Positions 8,539 through 17,176 of a stretch of DNA of 64,000 bases are shown one piece after another (positions within the stretch are counted from its first letter, which is position 1; the number at the start of each line of letters is the position of its first letter). The position numbers and the translations under genes were made by a program. The notes under the pieces are model-generated. The model worked only from the letters and a program-made list of their open reading frames with translations, had not been told where the DNA came from and searched no databases. The DNA comes from Natronorubrum daqingense (lineage in GTDB: Archaea; Halobacteriota; Halobacteria; Halobacteriales; Natrialbaceae): NCBI RefSeq assembly GCF_001971705.1, contig NZ_CP019327.1:868001-932000 (forward strand). The letters run 5' to 3'.

Positions 8539-9165
8539 ATGGCGGGTCGGCTGGAGACTGGAATCGACGTGTTGGATCGGAAACTCGAGGGTGGGTTACC
8601 GACAGGGTGTGTCGTCGCCTACACTGCCGAGCCAGCGAGCCAGTCGGAACTCCTCTTGTACGAACTCACGGCCGCCCGCGGGACCCTGTACCTCTCGACC
8701 GAACGCTCCGACGAGGCAGTCGATCGAGCAATCGAGGCCTCACCGTCATCAGTCGGCAGTCCGACCGTTCGACACGTCACCAGCGAAGACCCACTCGAGG
8801 AGGCGACCCAGTTGATCGGCGCATTGCCCGACGGCGCGAATCTCATCGTCGACACGATGGACCTCCTCGAGCGAGCCGACCCGACCGAGTACGTCACCTT
8901 TCTCAACGAACTCAAGACGCAGATGATCGAGACCGGTTCGATCGCCATCTTACACTGTCTCAAAGGGAACGACGTCCCTAACAGTCGGCCACGGACACTC
9001 CACGCCGCGGACGCCGTCTTCGACTTGCGAACGAAAATTGCGGGAACGGAACTCGAAAATCATCTCACGATTCCAAAATTCCGCGAGGGCAAACAGCCGA
9101 CCGAAGCGATCAAACTCGAACTCGTCGAAGAAGTCGCGATCGACACGAGCCGAGATATTGCGTAA
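8539..9165 (+). CDS. RecA/KaiC-like ATPase-fold regulator with degenerate Walker A
   Basis: This 208-residue protein has the RecA/KaiC architecture: ETGIDVLDRKLEGGLPTG near the start, a strand with Walker-B character (ANLIVDTMDLLE near 112-123), and SIAILHCLKGND near 145. The P-loop position reads AEPASQSELLLYEL, without the Lys and Ser/Thr of GxxxxGKS/T, so ATP binding is probably lost or altered. Haloarchaea encode many such short paralogues, often annotated as regulators. I chose the ATG at 8539 over one at 8482 because homologues begin with the ETGIDVLD segment. It is transcribed away from pyrB. Confidence 0.75.
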   Translation: MAGRLETGIDVLDRKLEGGLPTGCVVAYTAEPASQSELLLYELTAARGTLYLSTERSDEAVDRAIEASPSSVGSPTVRHVTSEDPLEEATQLIGALPDGANLIVDTMDLLERADPTEYVTFLNELKTQMIETGSIAILHCLKGNDVPNSRPRTLHAADAVFDLRTKIAGTELENHLTIPKFREGKQPTEAIKLELVEEVAIDTSRDIA

Positions 9166-9333
9166 CTCGCTCGAGACGGGACGCGAGTCGATTCGGGTCT
9201 CACAGCGATACTCGCTCGCGTCGCGCTAAACGACGGGTCACGTGCGTCGTCCTCCTCGAGCACACGCGGTGCTGAGTGAGGTGGTCCGGTAAAAATGCGT
9301 TCGTCGACAAATGCCGTTTAGTACCGAGTGACG

Positions 9334-10293
9334 TTACTCTTCTGCGCCTTCGAGTTCTTCGACGATTTCGTCGGCGTCGACGTCGGCGTCCTCGAGGGCC
9401 TCCTCGATGTCGCCGCCGCCCATGCCGCCCATACCGCCCATCATGCCGCCCATTCCGCCCATACCCATGCCGTCGATGACTTCCTGGACGATGACGCGGT
9501 CAACACCGATCTGGTCGATGACCTGCTGACCGATCTGTTGTTTGCCCATCATCCACTGCTGGTTCATGGTCATCTGTGGCGTGGCCTCGAGGTAGAGCGT
9601 CTCCTTCTCGACGACTTCCGTCTCGAATTCCGGTTCGGCGTCTTCGTCCTCGTCTTCGTCGGGTTCGACAGGGACCTCCTCTTCGACTTCGTCGGTCTCG
9701 ATCCAGAGGTCCGGTTCCATGCCGAGGAACATCTCGAACAGGCCGGAAGCCTGCTGTTCTCTGTCGTCGACTTCCTCGAGAATCTCGTACTCGTACTCGA
9801 CGTCTTCACCCGCGAGCGGGTGGTTGAAGTCGACGCGAGCACGACCGCCGATGATCGTGCTGATGTAGCCCTGCTGACCGTCGACTTGCACGTTCGCGCC
9901 GGGGTAGCGGTCGTCCTCGTCGATCTTGTCGGCGCTAACCGTCTGGACGTCGTCGGGATCGTACTCGCCGAATGCCTCTTCGGCGTCGATCGTCACGGTG
10001 CCGGAGTCGCCGGCTTCGCTGCCGGTGAGGGCCTCCTCGACGCCTTCGAAGATGTGCCCTTCACCGATAACGATCGTTCGGGGCTTGAACTCCTGGCCCT
10101 GATCGTCGACGCCTTCTTCTTCGGCGACCTCGGGATCCGTCGTGTCGACGAGTTGCTCGTCCTCGACGGTGTATGCGGTGTAGTCGATCTGGACGAAGTC
10201 GCCCGCTTGAAGCCCGTCCTGAGCGTCTTCGTCTGCTGTTTCGTCAACGTCATCGGCCTGCTCCTCGAGTTCGGCCTCCTGATCCTCGGTCAT
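9334..10293 (-). CDS. FKBP-type peptidyl-prolyl cis-trans isomerase (SlyD-like)
   Basis: The 319-residue protein is a long haloarchaeal SlyD-type FKBP. It catalyses proline isomerisation and assists folding in the cytoplasm. After an acidic start come GDFVQIDYTAYTVEDEQLVD, the IVIGEGHIFEGVEEAL segment, an EAFGEYDPDDVQTV insert-in-flap region, and ARVDFNHPLAGEDVEYEYE, all SlyD-like. The C-terminal half holds an acidic linker and a conserved archaeal extension with a Met/Gly-rich run (residues ~274-292). Start at the ATG at 10293, with a TATA box 24-29 bases upstream. It is divergent from the CYTH gene. Confidence 0.93.
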   Translation of the reverse strand: MTEDQEAELEEQADDVDETADEDAQDGLQAGDFVQIDYTAYTVEDEQLVDTTDPEVAEEEGVDDQGQEFKPRTIVIGEGHIFEGVEEALTGSEAGDSGTVTIDAEEAFGEYDPDDVQTVSADKIDEDDRYPGANVQVDGQQGYISTIIGGRARVDFNHPLAGEDVEYEYEILEEVDDREQQASGLFEMFLGMEPDLWIETDEVEEEVPVEPDEDEDEDAEPEFETEVVEKETLYLEATPQMTMNQQWMMGKQQIGQQVIDQIGVDRVIVQEVIDGMGMGGMGGMMGGMGGMGGGDIEEALEDADVDADEIVEELEGAEE

Positions 10294-10316
10294 ACGTTGT
10301 ACGTCCCGCCGTCTAC

Positions 10317-10322
10317 ATTTAA
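10317..10322 (-). promoter_or_regulatory. TATA box of the FKBP gene
   Basis: The minus strand reads TTAAAT here, 24-29 bases ahead of the ATG at 10293, the haloarchaeal spacing for a leaderless transcript. Confidence 0.55.
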
Positions 10323-10386
10323 GGGACACGTTTTCGCGCGGGCACGGAGCGACCGATACTTACTCTCGGTGCTCGTGGCCTCGAGT

Positions 10387-10932
10387 ATGTACGAAGTCGA
10401 AGTGAAGGTTCCCGCCGACCTCGAGCCCGTTCGGACCCGACTCGAGGCACTCGAGGCGACGCGGGAGGGGACGCTCGTCCAGCGAGATACGTACTACGAC
10501 GCGCCACACCGGACCTTCGCCGAAACCGACGAAGCGCTGCGAATCCGTCGAGAGTCGAACGCCGAATCGGGCACAGACGAGACGCGAGTGACCTACAAGG
10601 GGCCCCTGCTCGACGACGAATCCAAGAGTCGCGAGGAGTTCGAAACGGGCGTTGGGAACGACGACACGTTCGATTCGATTCTCACGAACCTCGGGTTCGA
10701 ACCCGCCGCGACGGTTCACAAGGAACGCGAGCGGTTCGAACTCGAGGGATTCACAGTTACGCTTGACTCGGTCGTCGATGTCGGCGAGTACGTGGAAGTC
10801 GAGGCCGAAGTCGAGGACGAAGCCGACCTCGCGTCGGCCCGCGAAGCGGTGTACGCGGTGCTCGAGCGACTCGAACTCGATCCGGACGAACAGATTCGAA
10901 CGTCGTATCTGGGGCTGTTGCTCGAGGCGTGA
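10387..10932 (+). CDS. CYTH domain protein (class IV adenylate cyclase/thiamine-triphosphatase fold)
   Basis: The 181-residue protein starts with the CYTH signature ExExK (E3, E5, K7), followed by QRDTYYDAPHRTF, ALRIRRES and a VTYKGP segment, and later ERFELEGFTVTLDSVVDVGEYVEVE. These acidic and basic residues line the triphosphate tunnel. CYTH proteins hydrolyse or cyclise organic triphosphates or inorganic tripolyphosphate with Mg or Mn; the archaeal substrate is usually unknown, so cyclase activity should not be assumed. The ATG at 10387 matches the motif position. It is divergent from the FKBP gene. Confidence 0.9.
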   Translation: MYEVEVKVPADLEPVRTRLEALEATREGTLVQRDTYYDAPHRTFAETDEALRIRRESNAESGTDETRVTYKGPLLDDESKSREEFETGVGNDDTFDSILTNLGFEPAATVHKERERFELEGFTVTLDSVVDVGEYVEVEAEVEDEADLASAREAVYAVLERLELDPDEQIRTSYLGLLLEA

Positions 10933-11000
10933 GGAATCGACGCACAAATACGCGTAACAGAGCTCAGAAAGGGGCCAGAGACGCCCGATTTCGCTCAGCA

Positions 11001-11050
11001 CTATAACCTGCAAGCATTTTTCGAACCGATTCTGTTTCCGCAAGTTATAG
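11001..11050 (+). promoter_or_regulatory. Inverted repeat overlapping the TATA box of the methionine adenosyltransferase gene
   Basis: CTATAACCTGC (11001-11011) and GCAAGTTATAG (11040-11050) are inverted copies with one mismatch and a 28-base spacer. The right arm contains the probable TATA element (GTTATAG), about 25-32 bases before the ATG at 11076. Either the left arm is a regulatory half site, or it is a second TATA-like element. Confidence 0.4.
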
Positions 11051-11075
11051 AACCACGCTTCGCTAACTCCGGGGT

Positions 11076-12281
11076 ATGAGCGAGCGGAACATTCGGATCG
11101 AGCCAATCGACCGTCGAGCAGTCGAAGACCAGGACGTCGAGATCGTCGAGCGAAAGGGAATCGGGCACCCCGATTCCATCTGTGACGGCATCGCCGAAGC
11201 CGTCGCCGGAGCGTTGGCCCGCGAGTACTTAGATCGCGTCGGCGAAGTGCTTCACTTCAACACCGACGAGACGCAACTCGTCGCGGGCGAAGCCGCACCC
11301 GCATTCGGCGGCGGCGAGGTCGTCGACCCCATCTACCTCCTGATCGTCGGCCGCGCGACCAAACACTACGAAGGCCAGACGATCCCGGCCGAGACCATCG
11401 CGCTCAAAGCCGCTCGAGCGTACCTCGAGTCCGAGATCCCCCACCTCACCTACGGCGAGGACATTGTCGTCGACGTCAAACTCGGCGAGGGAAGCGGTGA
11501 CCTGCAGGAGGTCTTCGGAGAAGACGAAGTGAGCGTCCCGATGGCCAACGACACGAGTTTCGGCGTCGGCCACGCCCCGCTCAGTGAAACCGAACAGATC
11601 GTGCTCGAGGCCGAGGCCCGGCTGAACGGCGAGTTCGCCGACGAAAACCCGTATCTCGGCACCGACGTGAAGCTGATGGGCAAGCGCGAGGGCGACGAGA
11701 TCGACGTCACCGTCGCGGCGGCGATGATCGACGAGCACATCGCGGACATCGACGCGTACGCGGAGGCCGTCGAGTCCGTCCGGGAGTTCGTCGAGGACGT
11801 GGCGAGCGAGCACACCGACCGGTCGGTGGACGTGCACGTCAACACGGCCGACGACTACGAACAAGGCTCGATTTATCTGACCGTCACCGGCACCTCTGCC
11901 GAGCAAGGCGACGACGGCTCCGTTGGTCGGGGCAACCGCGCGAACGGCCTCATCACGCCGAATCGCTCGATGTCGATGGAAGCCACGAGCGGCAAGAACC
12001 CGGTCAACCACATCGGGAAGATCTACAACCTGCTCTCGACTGAGATCGCAGAACAGGTCGTCGACGAGGTCGACGGCATCCGCGACCTGCGCGTCCGCCT
12101 TCTCTCACAGATCGGCCGACCGATCGACGAACCCCACGTCGCCGACATTCACATCGTCACCGACGACGGCGTCGAACTCGGCGACGTCGAGGACGATGTC
12201 GAAGCCATCGTCGACGACGAACTCGCCAACGTCACCGACATCACTCGCCGCGTGATCGACGGCGAACTCTCGACGTTCTAA
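11076..12281 (+). CDS. mat: Archaeal S-adenosylmethionine synthetase
   Basis: Methionine adenosyltransferase makes S-adenosylmethionine from ATP and methionine, the methyl donor for the cell. The 401-residue protein belongs to the archaeal type, distinct from bacterial Met[20 protein letters not shown] at ~26-44, [14 protein letters not shown] near 65, [19 protein letters not shown] near 83-101, and [20 protein letters not shown] followed by [13 protein letters not shown] near 290-310. Length and motifs are typical. It is monocistronic with its own TATA box. Confidence 0.97.
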   Translation: MSERNIRIEPIDRRAVEDQDVEIVERKGIGHPDSICDGIAEAVAGALAREYLDRVGEVLHFNTDETQLVAGEAAPAFGGGEVVDPIYLLIVGRATKHYEGQTIPAETIALKAARAYLESEIPHLTYGEDIVVDVKLGEGSGDLQEVFGEDEVSVPMANDTSFGVGHAPLSETEQIVLEAEARLNGEFADENPYLGTDVKLMGKREGDEIDVTVAAAMIDEHIADIDAYAEAVESVREFVEDVASEHTDRSVDVHVNTADDYEQGSIYLTVTGTSAEQGDDGSVGRGNRANGLITPNRSMSMEATSGKNPVNHIGKIYNLLSTEIAEQVVDEVDGIRDLRVRLLSQIGRPIDEPHVADIHIVTDDGVELGDVEDDVEAIVDDELANVTDITRRVIDGELSTF

Positions 12282-12336
12282 GGCCTCCCCTCGAGTCGCG
12301 ATGCGTTTTGAACCGACGCGAGTAACCAGCGAAGAC

Positions 12337-13020
12337 CTACTCGAGCAGCCAGCCGTAGCCCTCGATAACGGCCGATTTGCCCCCAGTCTCGACGATCGTT
12401 CCGTGCCCGGGAATAACACGATCGAAGTCCCACGCGAGGACGTCCCGTATCGATCGTCGGAAGGTCGCCTCGTTCGCGATCGTCGCGCGCAATTCGATCG
12501 GCGGGCTCACACGCCTGTACATTCGCAGGGCTCGAGCGACGAGACGGGTTTTCAGCGGGTGATGCTCGTCGATGTGAAACCCGATGTCACCGAGAATGGC
12601 TGTTCGACTCGGTCGGTGAAAGTACGCCACTTCGGTGAGCCAGCGGTGTCCGGACACGACAACCTGATCGATATCCATTCCCCAGCGCGGATCAGGAGTG
12701 TCACCGAGAACTTGGTCGAAACGCAGGTCCGATCGTCTCGCTGGAAGGCCGGGCGCAGCCAGTAGTTCGACGTCGGGATAGGCTGCCCTGTACTGTTCCA
12801 TGTACAGGTGGCCGTGGAGTTTGCTCGCCGGGGCGACGAACCGAACCTCGCCGAGGTCCGCGAGCGCCGCTCGCAACTTCGGCGTCAATCTGGCCGGCGA
12901 CTGGACGAAGAGGCCGCCACTCGAGAGCTTCATCACGGACATGATCCGACCGATTTCGACGCCGAAGAATTGCAGCGGCTCCTCGTACGTCCAGAGCCGT
13001 TCACCTCGCTTCGTCAACAT
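12337..13020 (-). CDS. DUF4336 (metallo-beta-lactamase-like) protein
   Basis: The 227-residue protein fits DUF4336, a degenerate metallo-beta-lactamase-like family. It contains RIMSVMKLSSGGLFVQSP near residue 25, then VRFVAPASKLHGHLYMEQY, a SDLRFDQVLGD segment, VVVSGHRWLTEVAYFHRP with TAILGDIGFHI, and DFDRVIPGHGTIVE near 205. Metal-ligand-like His residues (HLYM, PGHG) remain but the HxHxDH motif is absent. Its function is unknown; related proteins occur in bacteria and plants. The start is the ATG at 13020; longer open frames upstream are read-through of the MFS gene antisense. Confidence 0.85.
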   Translation of the reverse strand: MLTKRGERLWTYEEPLQFFGVEIGRIMSVMKLSSGGLFVQSPARLTPKLRAALADLGEVRFVAPASKLHGHLYMEQYRAAYPDVELLAAPGLPARRSDLRFDQVLGDTPDPRWGMDIDQVVVSGHRWLTEVAYFHRPSRTAILGDIGFHIDEHHPLKTRLVARALRMYRRVSPPIELRATIANEATFRRSIRDVLAWDFDRVIPGHGTIVETGGKSAVIEGYGWLLE

Positions 13021-13243
13021 ATTCCGAGTGGTCACTGGCGGAGACGATAAACTACACGGTGGCTCCAGTACGATGGTCGAACGACGGGTGCGCTCCACCA
13101 GGACGAGGTATCTCCGTATCGTGCTCGTGACTGTCCAAATCGCACCAAAATGGGGATCTCCGCTTCCAACAGACCCATTACGCGAACGCTCGTGATACAC
13201 TGATACCACGTTTCGACCCGGCGAACCTCGAGAGCGATCGTCA

Positions 13244-14473
13244 GTGTCCCTTCCATCTGCCAGTTCGAATCGGATCGTCCTCGCCGTCGTCGCGAGTACC
13301 TTCTTCGTCGGGTTCGGCGGCGGCGTCATCTTTCCTATTTTGCCGAACCTCGGCGAGGTGCTGGGCATTTCGGCGTTCATGGTCGGGCTCATCCTGAGCG
13401 CGAACCGGTTCACGCGACTCGTCGCGAACGCGCCGGCCGGCGTGCTCGTCGATCGAATCGGCACGCGAAAACCGTTCGTCGTCGGGCTGGCGATCGAAGG
13501 CGTCGCGACGTTCATGTACGTCGTCGCGATCGTCTCGCCGATGCCGGAGGTCTGGTTCATGGTCGCCAGAATCCTCTGGGGAATCGGCAGTGCGCTCGTC
13601 TTCGCGACGGCGTACACGATCACCGCCGACGTCAGCGAGGCCGACTCGAGGGGAACGAGTATGGGAATCGTCCGCGCAGGCATCACGTTCGGCTTCCCCG
13701 CGGGGCTCGTGCTGGGCGGTGTCGTCAGTGATCTCTGGACGAATACGACGGCGTTCGTCCTCGCAGCCGCATTTGCCGCCCTGGCGAGCGTCATCGCCTA
13801 TTTGATCGTCCCCGAGACGCACGTGGAGTCCGAGCAGGATTCGGTCAAACCGTGGGACGTGGACACGAGCATGCCCACGGTCACGATCGGGCTCGTCAAC
13901 TTCGGACTCTACTTCGCGTACATCGGCGTCCTCTTTTCGACGCTGGTGCTCTTGCTCGACGCGCGAGCGATCTCGATCTTCGGCCTCGACGCGCAGGGCT
14001 CCTCGGGCATGCTCATGGCCATCACGGTTCTCTCGGGTGCGGTGTTCACGCTTGGCGGCGGCTACCTGAGCGATACGGTCGGTGCGCGCGTTCCCGTCAT
14101 GATCGCATTTTTGACCACCTCGTGTCTCGGCTTCGCCGTTCTCGCCTTCGGCTCGAGCTTCGAGGTGATGGTCTTCGCGTGTCTGCTGATCGGCGCGGGT
14201 CAGGGCGGGGTCGGCGGCCCGCTGACGGCCCTCCTCGCGGACCTGACGCCCGACGAGCGCGTCGGCCGCGCCATGGGGACGAACAACGTCCTCGGAGACG
14301 TGGGCGGTGGACTCGGACCGCTCGTTTCGCTCCCTCTCGTCGAGTCGATCGGCTTCCAGATTATCTACGGCGTCAGCGCGATCGTCCCGATGCTCGCCGG
14401 CGCGGTGCTCGTCGTCGGCATCTACGCCCACACGGGCCGGGTGAGTCCGACGATTAGCGAATCGACTGGATAA
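13244..14473 (+). CDS. MFS transporter
   Basis: The 409-residue integral membrane protein has about 12 hydrophobic segments and the major-facilitator loop-2/3 region LVANAPAGVLVDRIGTRKP (residues ~63-81), with a second copy GGGYLSDTVGARVP near 270. It moves a small solute, probably by proton or sodium antiport, and resembles multidrug or sugar exporters in general layout; the substrate is not evident. The start is the GTG at 13244; no ATG fits. It lies between a DUF4336 gene and thiI, with no operon partner. Confidence 0.88.
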   Translation: MSLPSASSNRIVLAVVASTFFVGFGGGVIFPILPNLGEVLGISAFMVGLILSANRFTRLVANAPAGVLVDRIGTRKPFVVGLAIEGVATFMYVVAIVSPMPEVWFMVARILWGIGSALVFATAYTITADVSEADSRGTSMGIVRAGITFGFPAGLVLGGVVSDLWTNTTAFVLAAAFAALASVIAYLIVPETHVESEQDSVKPWDVDTSMPTVTIGLVNFGLYFAYIGVLFSTLVLLLDARAISIFGLDAQGSSGMLMAITVLSGAVFTLGGGYLSDTVGARVPVMIAFLTTSCLGFAVLAFGSSFEVMVFACLLIGAGQGGVGGPLTALLADLTPDERVGRAMGTNNVLGDVGGGLGPLVSLPLVESIGFQIIYGVSAIVPMLAGAVLVVGIYAHTGRVSPTISESTG

Positions 14474-14560
14474 GGGCGGTCGTCTGCCTCGACTATCCGC
14501 TCGTCCGCTCGAGGCCCGTCCTCGTAACCCCCTTATAGCTCGGCCCAACTATCCACGTCC

Positions 14561-15739
14561 ATGCACCCGCCGGGAGCCGATACCGTCCTCATCCGTCACG
14601 GGGACGTCAACACCAAGAGCAACACCGTCAAGCGGTACATGGAGGAGATCCTCGTCGAGAACCTCGAGGCGCTCCTCGCCGAGCGCTCGATCCCCGGCGA
14701 GGTCGAACGCCGGTGGAACCGCCCGCTGATCCACACGACCGAAGACGCCGTGGAAGAGGCGACTGCGGCCGCGGCCGACACCTTCGGCGTCGTCTCGGCG
14801 AGCCCGGTGGCAACCGTCAGCACCGAAAAGGAATCAATTATCGAGATTCTCGAGGAAACGGCGCGCGAGCACTACACCGGCGGCGCGTTCGCGGTCGACG
14901 CCCGCCGCTCGGACAAGACGCTGCCCTACGAGAGCGAGGATCTCGCTCGAGCGGGCGGCACGGCCATCTGGGAGGCCGTCGAAGACGAGTTCGAACCCGA
15001 GGTGAACCTCGACGACCCCGACATCACGTTCGGGGTCGAGGTCCGCGAGGACTTCGCGTTCGTCTACCTCGAGAAAGTGCCCGGCCCGGGCGGGCTTCCA
15101 CTCGGCGCACAAGAACCCGTCGTCGCGCTAGTCAGCGGCGGCATCGACTCGCCGGTCGCCGCCTACGAGTTCATGAAACGCGGTAGCCCGGTCATTCCGA
15201 CCTACGTCGACCTCGGAGACTACGGCGGCATCGACCACGAGGCTCGCGCGATGGAGACGGTTCGCCTGCTCTCGGACTACGCGCCGAACTTCGACATGCA
15301 AGTCTACAAGATCCCCGGCGGCGAGACGGTCGACGTGCTCGTCAACGAGATGGAGCAGGGTCGAATGCTCTCGCTCCGACGATTCTTCTACCGTGCCGCA
15401 GAGACGCTCGCCGAACGCGTCGACGCGAACGGCATCGTTACCGGCGAAGCGGCCGGACAGAAATCCAGTCAGACCGTCCGTAACCTGGGCGTCACCAGTC
15501 GGGCGAGCAGGCTGCCGATTCACCGCCCGCTCCTCACGCTCGACAAACAAGAAATCGTCGCGAAGGCCCGAGAAATCGGCACCTACTCCGACTCCACGAT
15601 CGACGCCGGGTGCAACCGCGTGGCCCCCGACCGCGTCGAGACGAACGCCCGCCTCGAGCCACTGCTGGCGGCCGAGCCAGACGACTTACTCGAGCGTGCA
15701 AAAGCGGCTGCGCGAGAGGCCGAACTGGTCGAACCCTGA
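14561..15739 (+). CDS. thiI: tRNA 4-thiouridine synthetase (ThiI, no rhodanese domain)
   Basis: ThiI adenylates U8 of tRNA and helps insert sulfur to give 4-thiouridine. The 392-residue protein has an N-terminal ferredoxin-like and THUMP part (RHGDVNTKSNTVKRYMEEIL near 12-31 and VDARRSDKTLPYESEDLARA near 106-125) and an ATP-binding PP-loop (SGGIDSPVAAYE, from S192). The GEAAGQKSSQTVRNL segment near 304 is also conserved. There is no C-terminal rhodanese domain, as in other archaea, so sulfur must come from another donor. The first ATG at 14561 is used. Confidence 0.95.
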   Translation: MHPPGADTVLIRHGDVNTKSNTVKRYMEEILVENLEALLAERSIPGEVERRWNRPLIHTTEDAVEEATAAAADTFGVVSASPVATVSTEKESIIEILEETAREHYTGGAFAVDARRSDKTLPYESEDLARAGGTAIWEAVEDEFEPEVNLDDPDITFGVEVREDFAFVYLEKVPGPGGLPLGAQEPVVALVSGGIDSPVAAYEFMKRGSPVIPTYVDLGDYGGIDHEARAMETVRLLSDYAPNFDMQVYKIPGGETVDVLVNEMEQGRMLSLRRFFYRAAETLAERVDANGIVTGEAAGQKSSQTVRNLGVTSRASRLPIHRPLLTLDKQEIVAKAREIGTYSDSTIDAGCNRVAPDRVETNARLEPLLAAEPDDLLERAKAAAREAELVEP

Positions 15740-15805
15740 CGGCGAGGATCGCGTGCGTCGGCAGGAGCGAAACCCACATTACGCAGTCGAACCGATGCAC
15801 AGTCA

Positions 15806-16402
15806 GTGACGCGCGTCTGTCTCATCGGGACGGCCGACTGCAATCTCCAGTACGAACTCCTCTCCCGAGAGACCTCTCGAGACGCCCTCGCGACGTACGA
15901 TCTCGAGCGGCCGTTCGAGAACTCGATCGCGCTGCGAACCGTCAGCATCGGCGCTGCCGTCTCGCTGTTGAACGACCTGAACTGGTATCTCACCCGATTC
16001 GTGGACGTGGCACTCGTTCAAGAACCGAGCGTCAGCGACGACGAGTGGCTCTCGCGCTCGCTCGCCACCGACCTCCGAAACGGCACCCTCGAGCCCCGCG
16101 AAACCGACAAGTTCTGTACAGTCTACGGCCTCGAGCGCGTCGGTTCTGAGCCCGAAAGTGATGCGGAACGCGGCGGTGAGCAGCCCTTTGACGGAGCAGA
16201 ACGCGAGCACGTGGGCGAGGGGGACGACGTCGACGGTGCGGACGCAGACTCGAGCGACTCACCCGGAACCGTCCCCACCCAGTGGCGACTCGTCGAGCCG
16301 CTGTACGTGCGCAGAACCGACGGAGAGTTGCCGGAGTACGACCTCCGCGACGTCGAGGAAACGCTGGTCGTTCGCCTGACGGAGAGCGAGCACGCGCCGT
16401 AG
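15806..16402 (+). CDS. DUF5804 haloarchaeal protein
   Basis: The 198-residue protein matches the haloarchaeal DUF5804 family: TRVCLIGTADCNLQYELLSR at the start (GTG), LERPFENSIALRTVSIGAAV and a SLLNDLNWYLTRFV segment, and a C-terminal PTQWRLVEPLYVRRTDGELP followed by YDLRDVEETLVVRL. Between residues about 112 and 155 lies an acidic, Ser-rich insertion that looks disordered and is probably variable. Function is unknown. It follows thiI by 66 bases and could be cotranscribed with it. Confidence 0.75.
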   Translation: MTRVCLIGTADCNLQYELLSRETSRDALATYDLERPFENSIALRTVSIGAAVSLLNDLNWYLTRFVDVALVQEPSVSDDEWLSRSLATDLRNGTLEPRETDKFCTVYGLERVGSEPESDAERGGEQPFDGAEREHVGEGDDVDGADADSSDSPGTVPTQWRLVEPLYVRRTDGELPEYDLRDVEETLVVRLTESEHAP

Positions 16403-16465
16403 GGACGCGGTAAAATTCGATCTCTCGAGAGAGACTGGCCCAGCCTCTGGAAGGGGAGTCAACCC

Positions 16466-17116
16466 TCAGTACTCGGGGTCGAGGTCGTGCTCGTCGCCGT
16501 CGGCGTCCGTGATCGTCACCGACGCGCTGGCGATCGGTTCGCCGTCGAGCGAGGCCCGAACGAGGTGGCCGACGGAAACGATCTGCTGTGCACACGCCAC
16601 ATCGTCTTCCTCCTCGGATTCGACGGTCGCCTCGAGGACGAGCTCCGATTCGTCCTCGTCGATCGACTTCTCCTCGAGCGTCATCGTGTAACAGAGGTTC
16701 GGCCCCAGCGCTTCGATAGCGGTCAGCACCGACGTGTCGAAGTCGATCCCGTCGACGAGGTCGGCGACGTCGCCGTCCTCGAGTTGGTGGTCCTCGAGCC
16801 AATCGTCGAGTTCGTCGGTGGTGTCGAGGATCGTCGCGGTGGGTTCGGACGGCGGGTCGGAGTGGGCGAACGAGACGGACTCGAGCGGTTCCCCGTTCTC
16901 AGACGAGTCGTCGGAGTCGTCGGAATCGTCAGTGTCACCGTCGTCAGTGTCGCCATCGTTCCCGTTTCCGCCACCGCTTTCACTCCCACTTCCGGGATCG
17001 TCATCCGTTCCGGTATCGTCGTCCGATCCGGAGTTCATCTCGTCGAGACAGCCGGCGGAGAGGGCGACGAGGCTTGCGGTACCGTACAGGACGGTTCGTC
17101 GTGAACGACGTGTCAT
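16466..17116 (-). CDS. Tat lipoprotein, haloarchaeal
   Basis: The 216-residue protein begins MTRRSRRTVLYGTASLVALS and then AGC, a twin-arginine signal with a lipobox, so C23 would be lipid-modified and the protein anchored outside the membrane. An acidic Asp/Ser/Gly linker (residues ~27-75) leads to a folded domain with LESVSFAHSDPPSEPTATIL and FDTSVLTAIEALGPNLCYTM. Two cysteines (LCYTM and VACAQQ) could form a disulfide. The end, ASVTITDADGDEHDLDPEY, is a beta strand pair. Function unknown. The ATG at 17116 was chosen over a GTG three bases upstream. Confidence 0.8.
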   Translation of the reverse strand: MTRRSRRTVLYGTASLVALSAGCLDEMNSGSDDDTGTDDDPGSGSESGGGNGNDGDTDDGDTDDSDDSDDSSENGEPLESVSFAHSDPPSEPTATILDTTDELDDWLEDHQLEDGDVADLVDGIDFDTSVLTAIEALGPNLCYTMTLEEKSIDEDESELVLEATVESEEEDDVACAQQIVSVGHLVRASLDGEPIASASVTITDADGDEHDLDPEY

Positions 17117-17176
17117 CACCCGAACGTACTCACCGACGTATCAAATGAATGTGGCAAGCTAAAATGATTTTTGTCG

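Noticed and set aside
7305-8981. A 558-codon open frame on the plus strand
   Set aside because: It is antisense to pyrB, which has full catalytic motifs on the minus strand. Long antisense frames are common at this GC content and the translation is Arg/Val-rich without family resemblance.
9328-10386. The upstream part of a 534-codon plus-strand frame ending in the CYTH gene
   Set aside because: Only the last 181 codons (from the ATG at 10387) encode the CYTH domain; the part before is antisense to the FKBP gene.
13241-14548. A 435-codon minus-strand frame rich in Arg, Asp and Glu
   Set aside because: It mirrors the MFS transporter on the plus strand, which shows 12 hydrophobic segments and the MFS loop motif.
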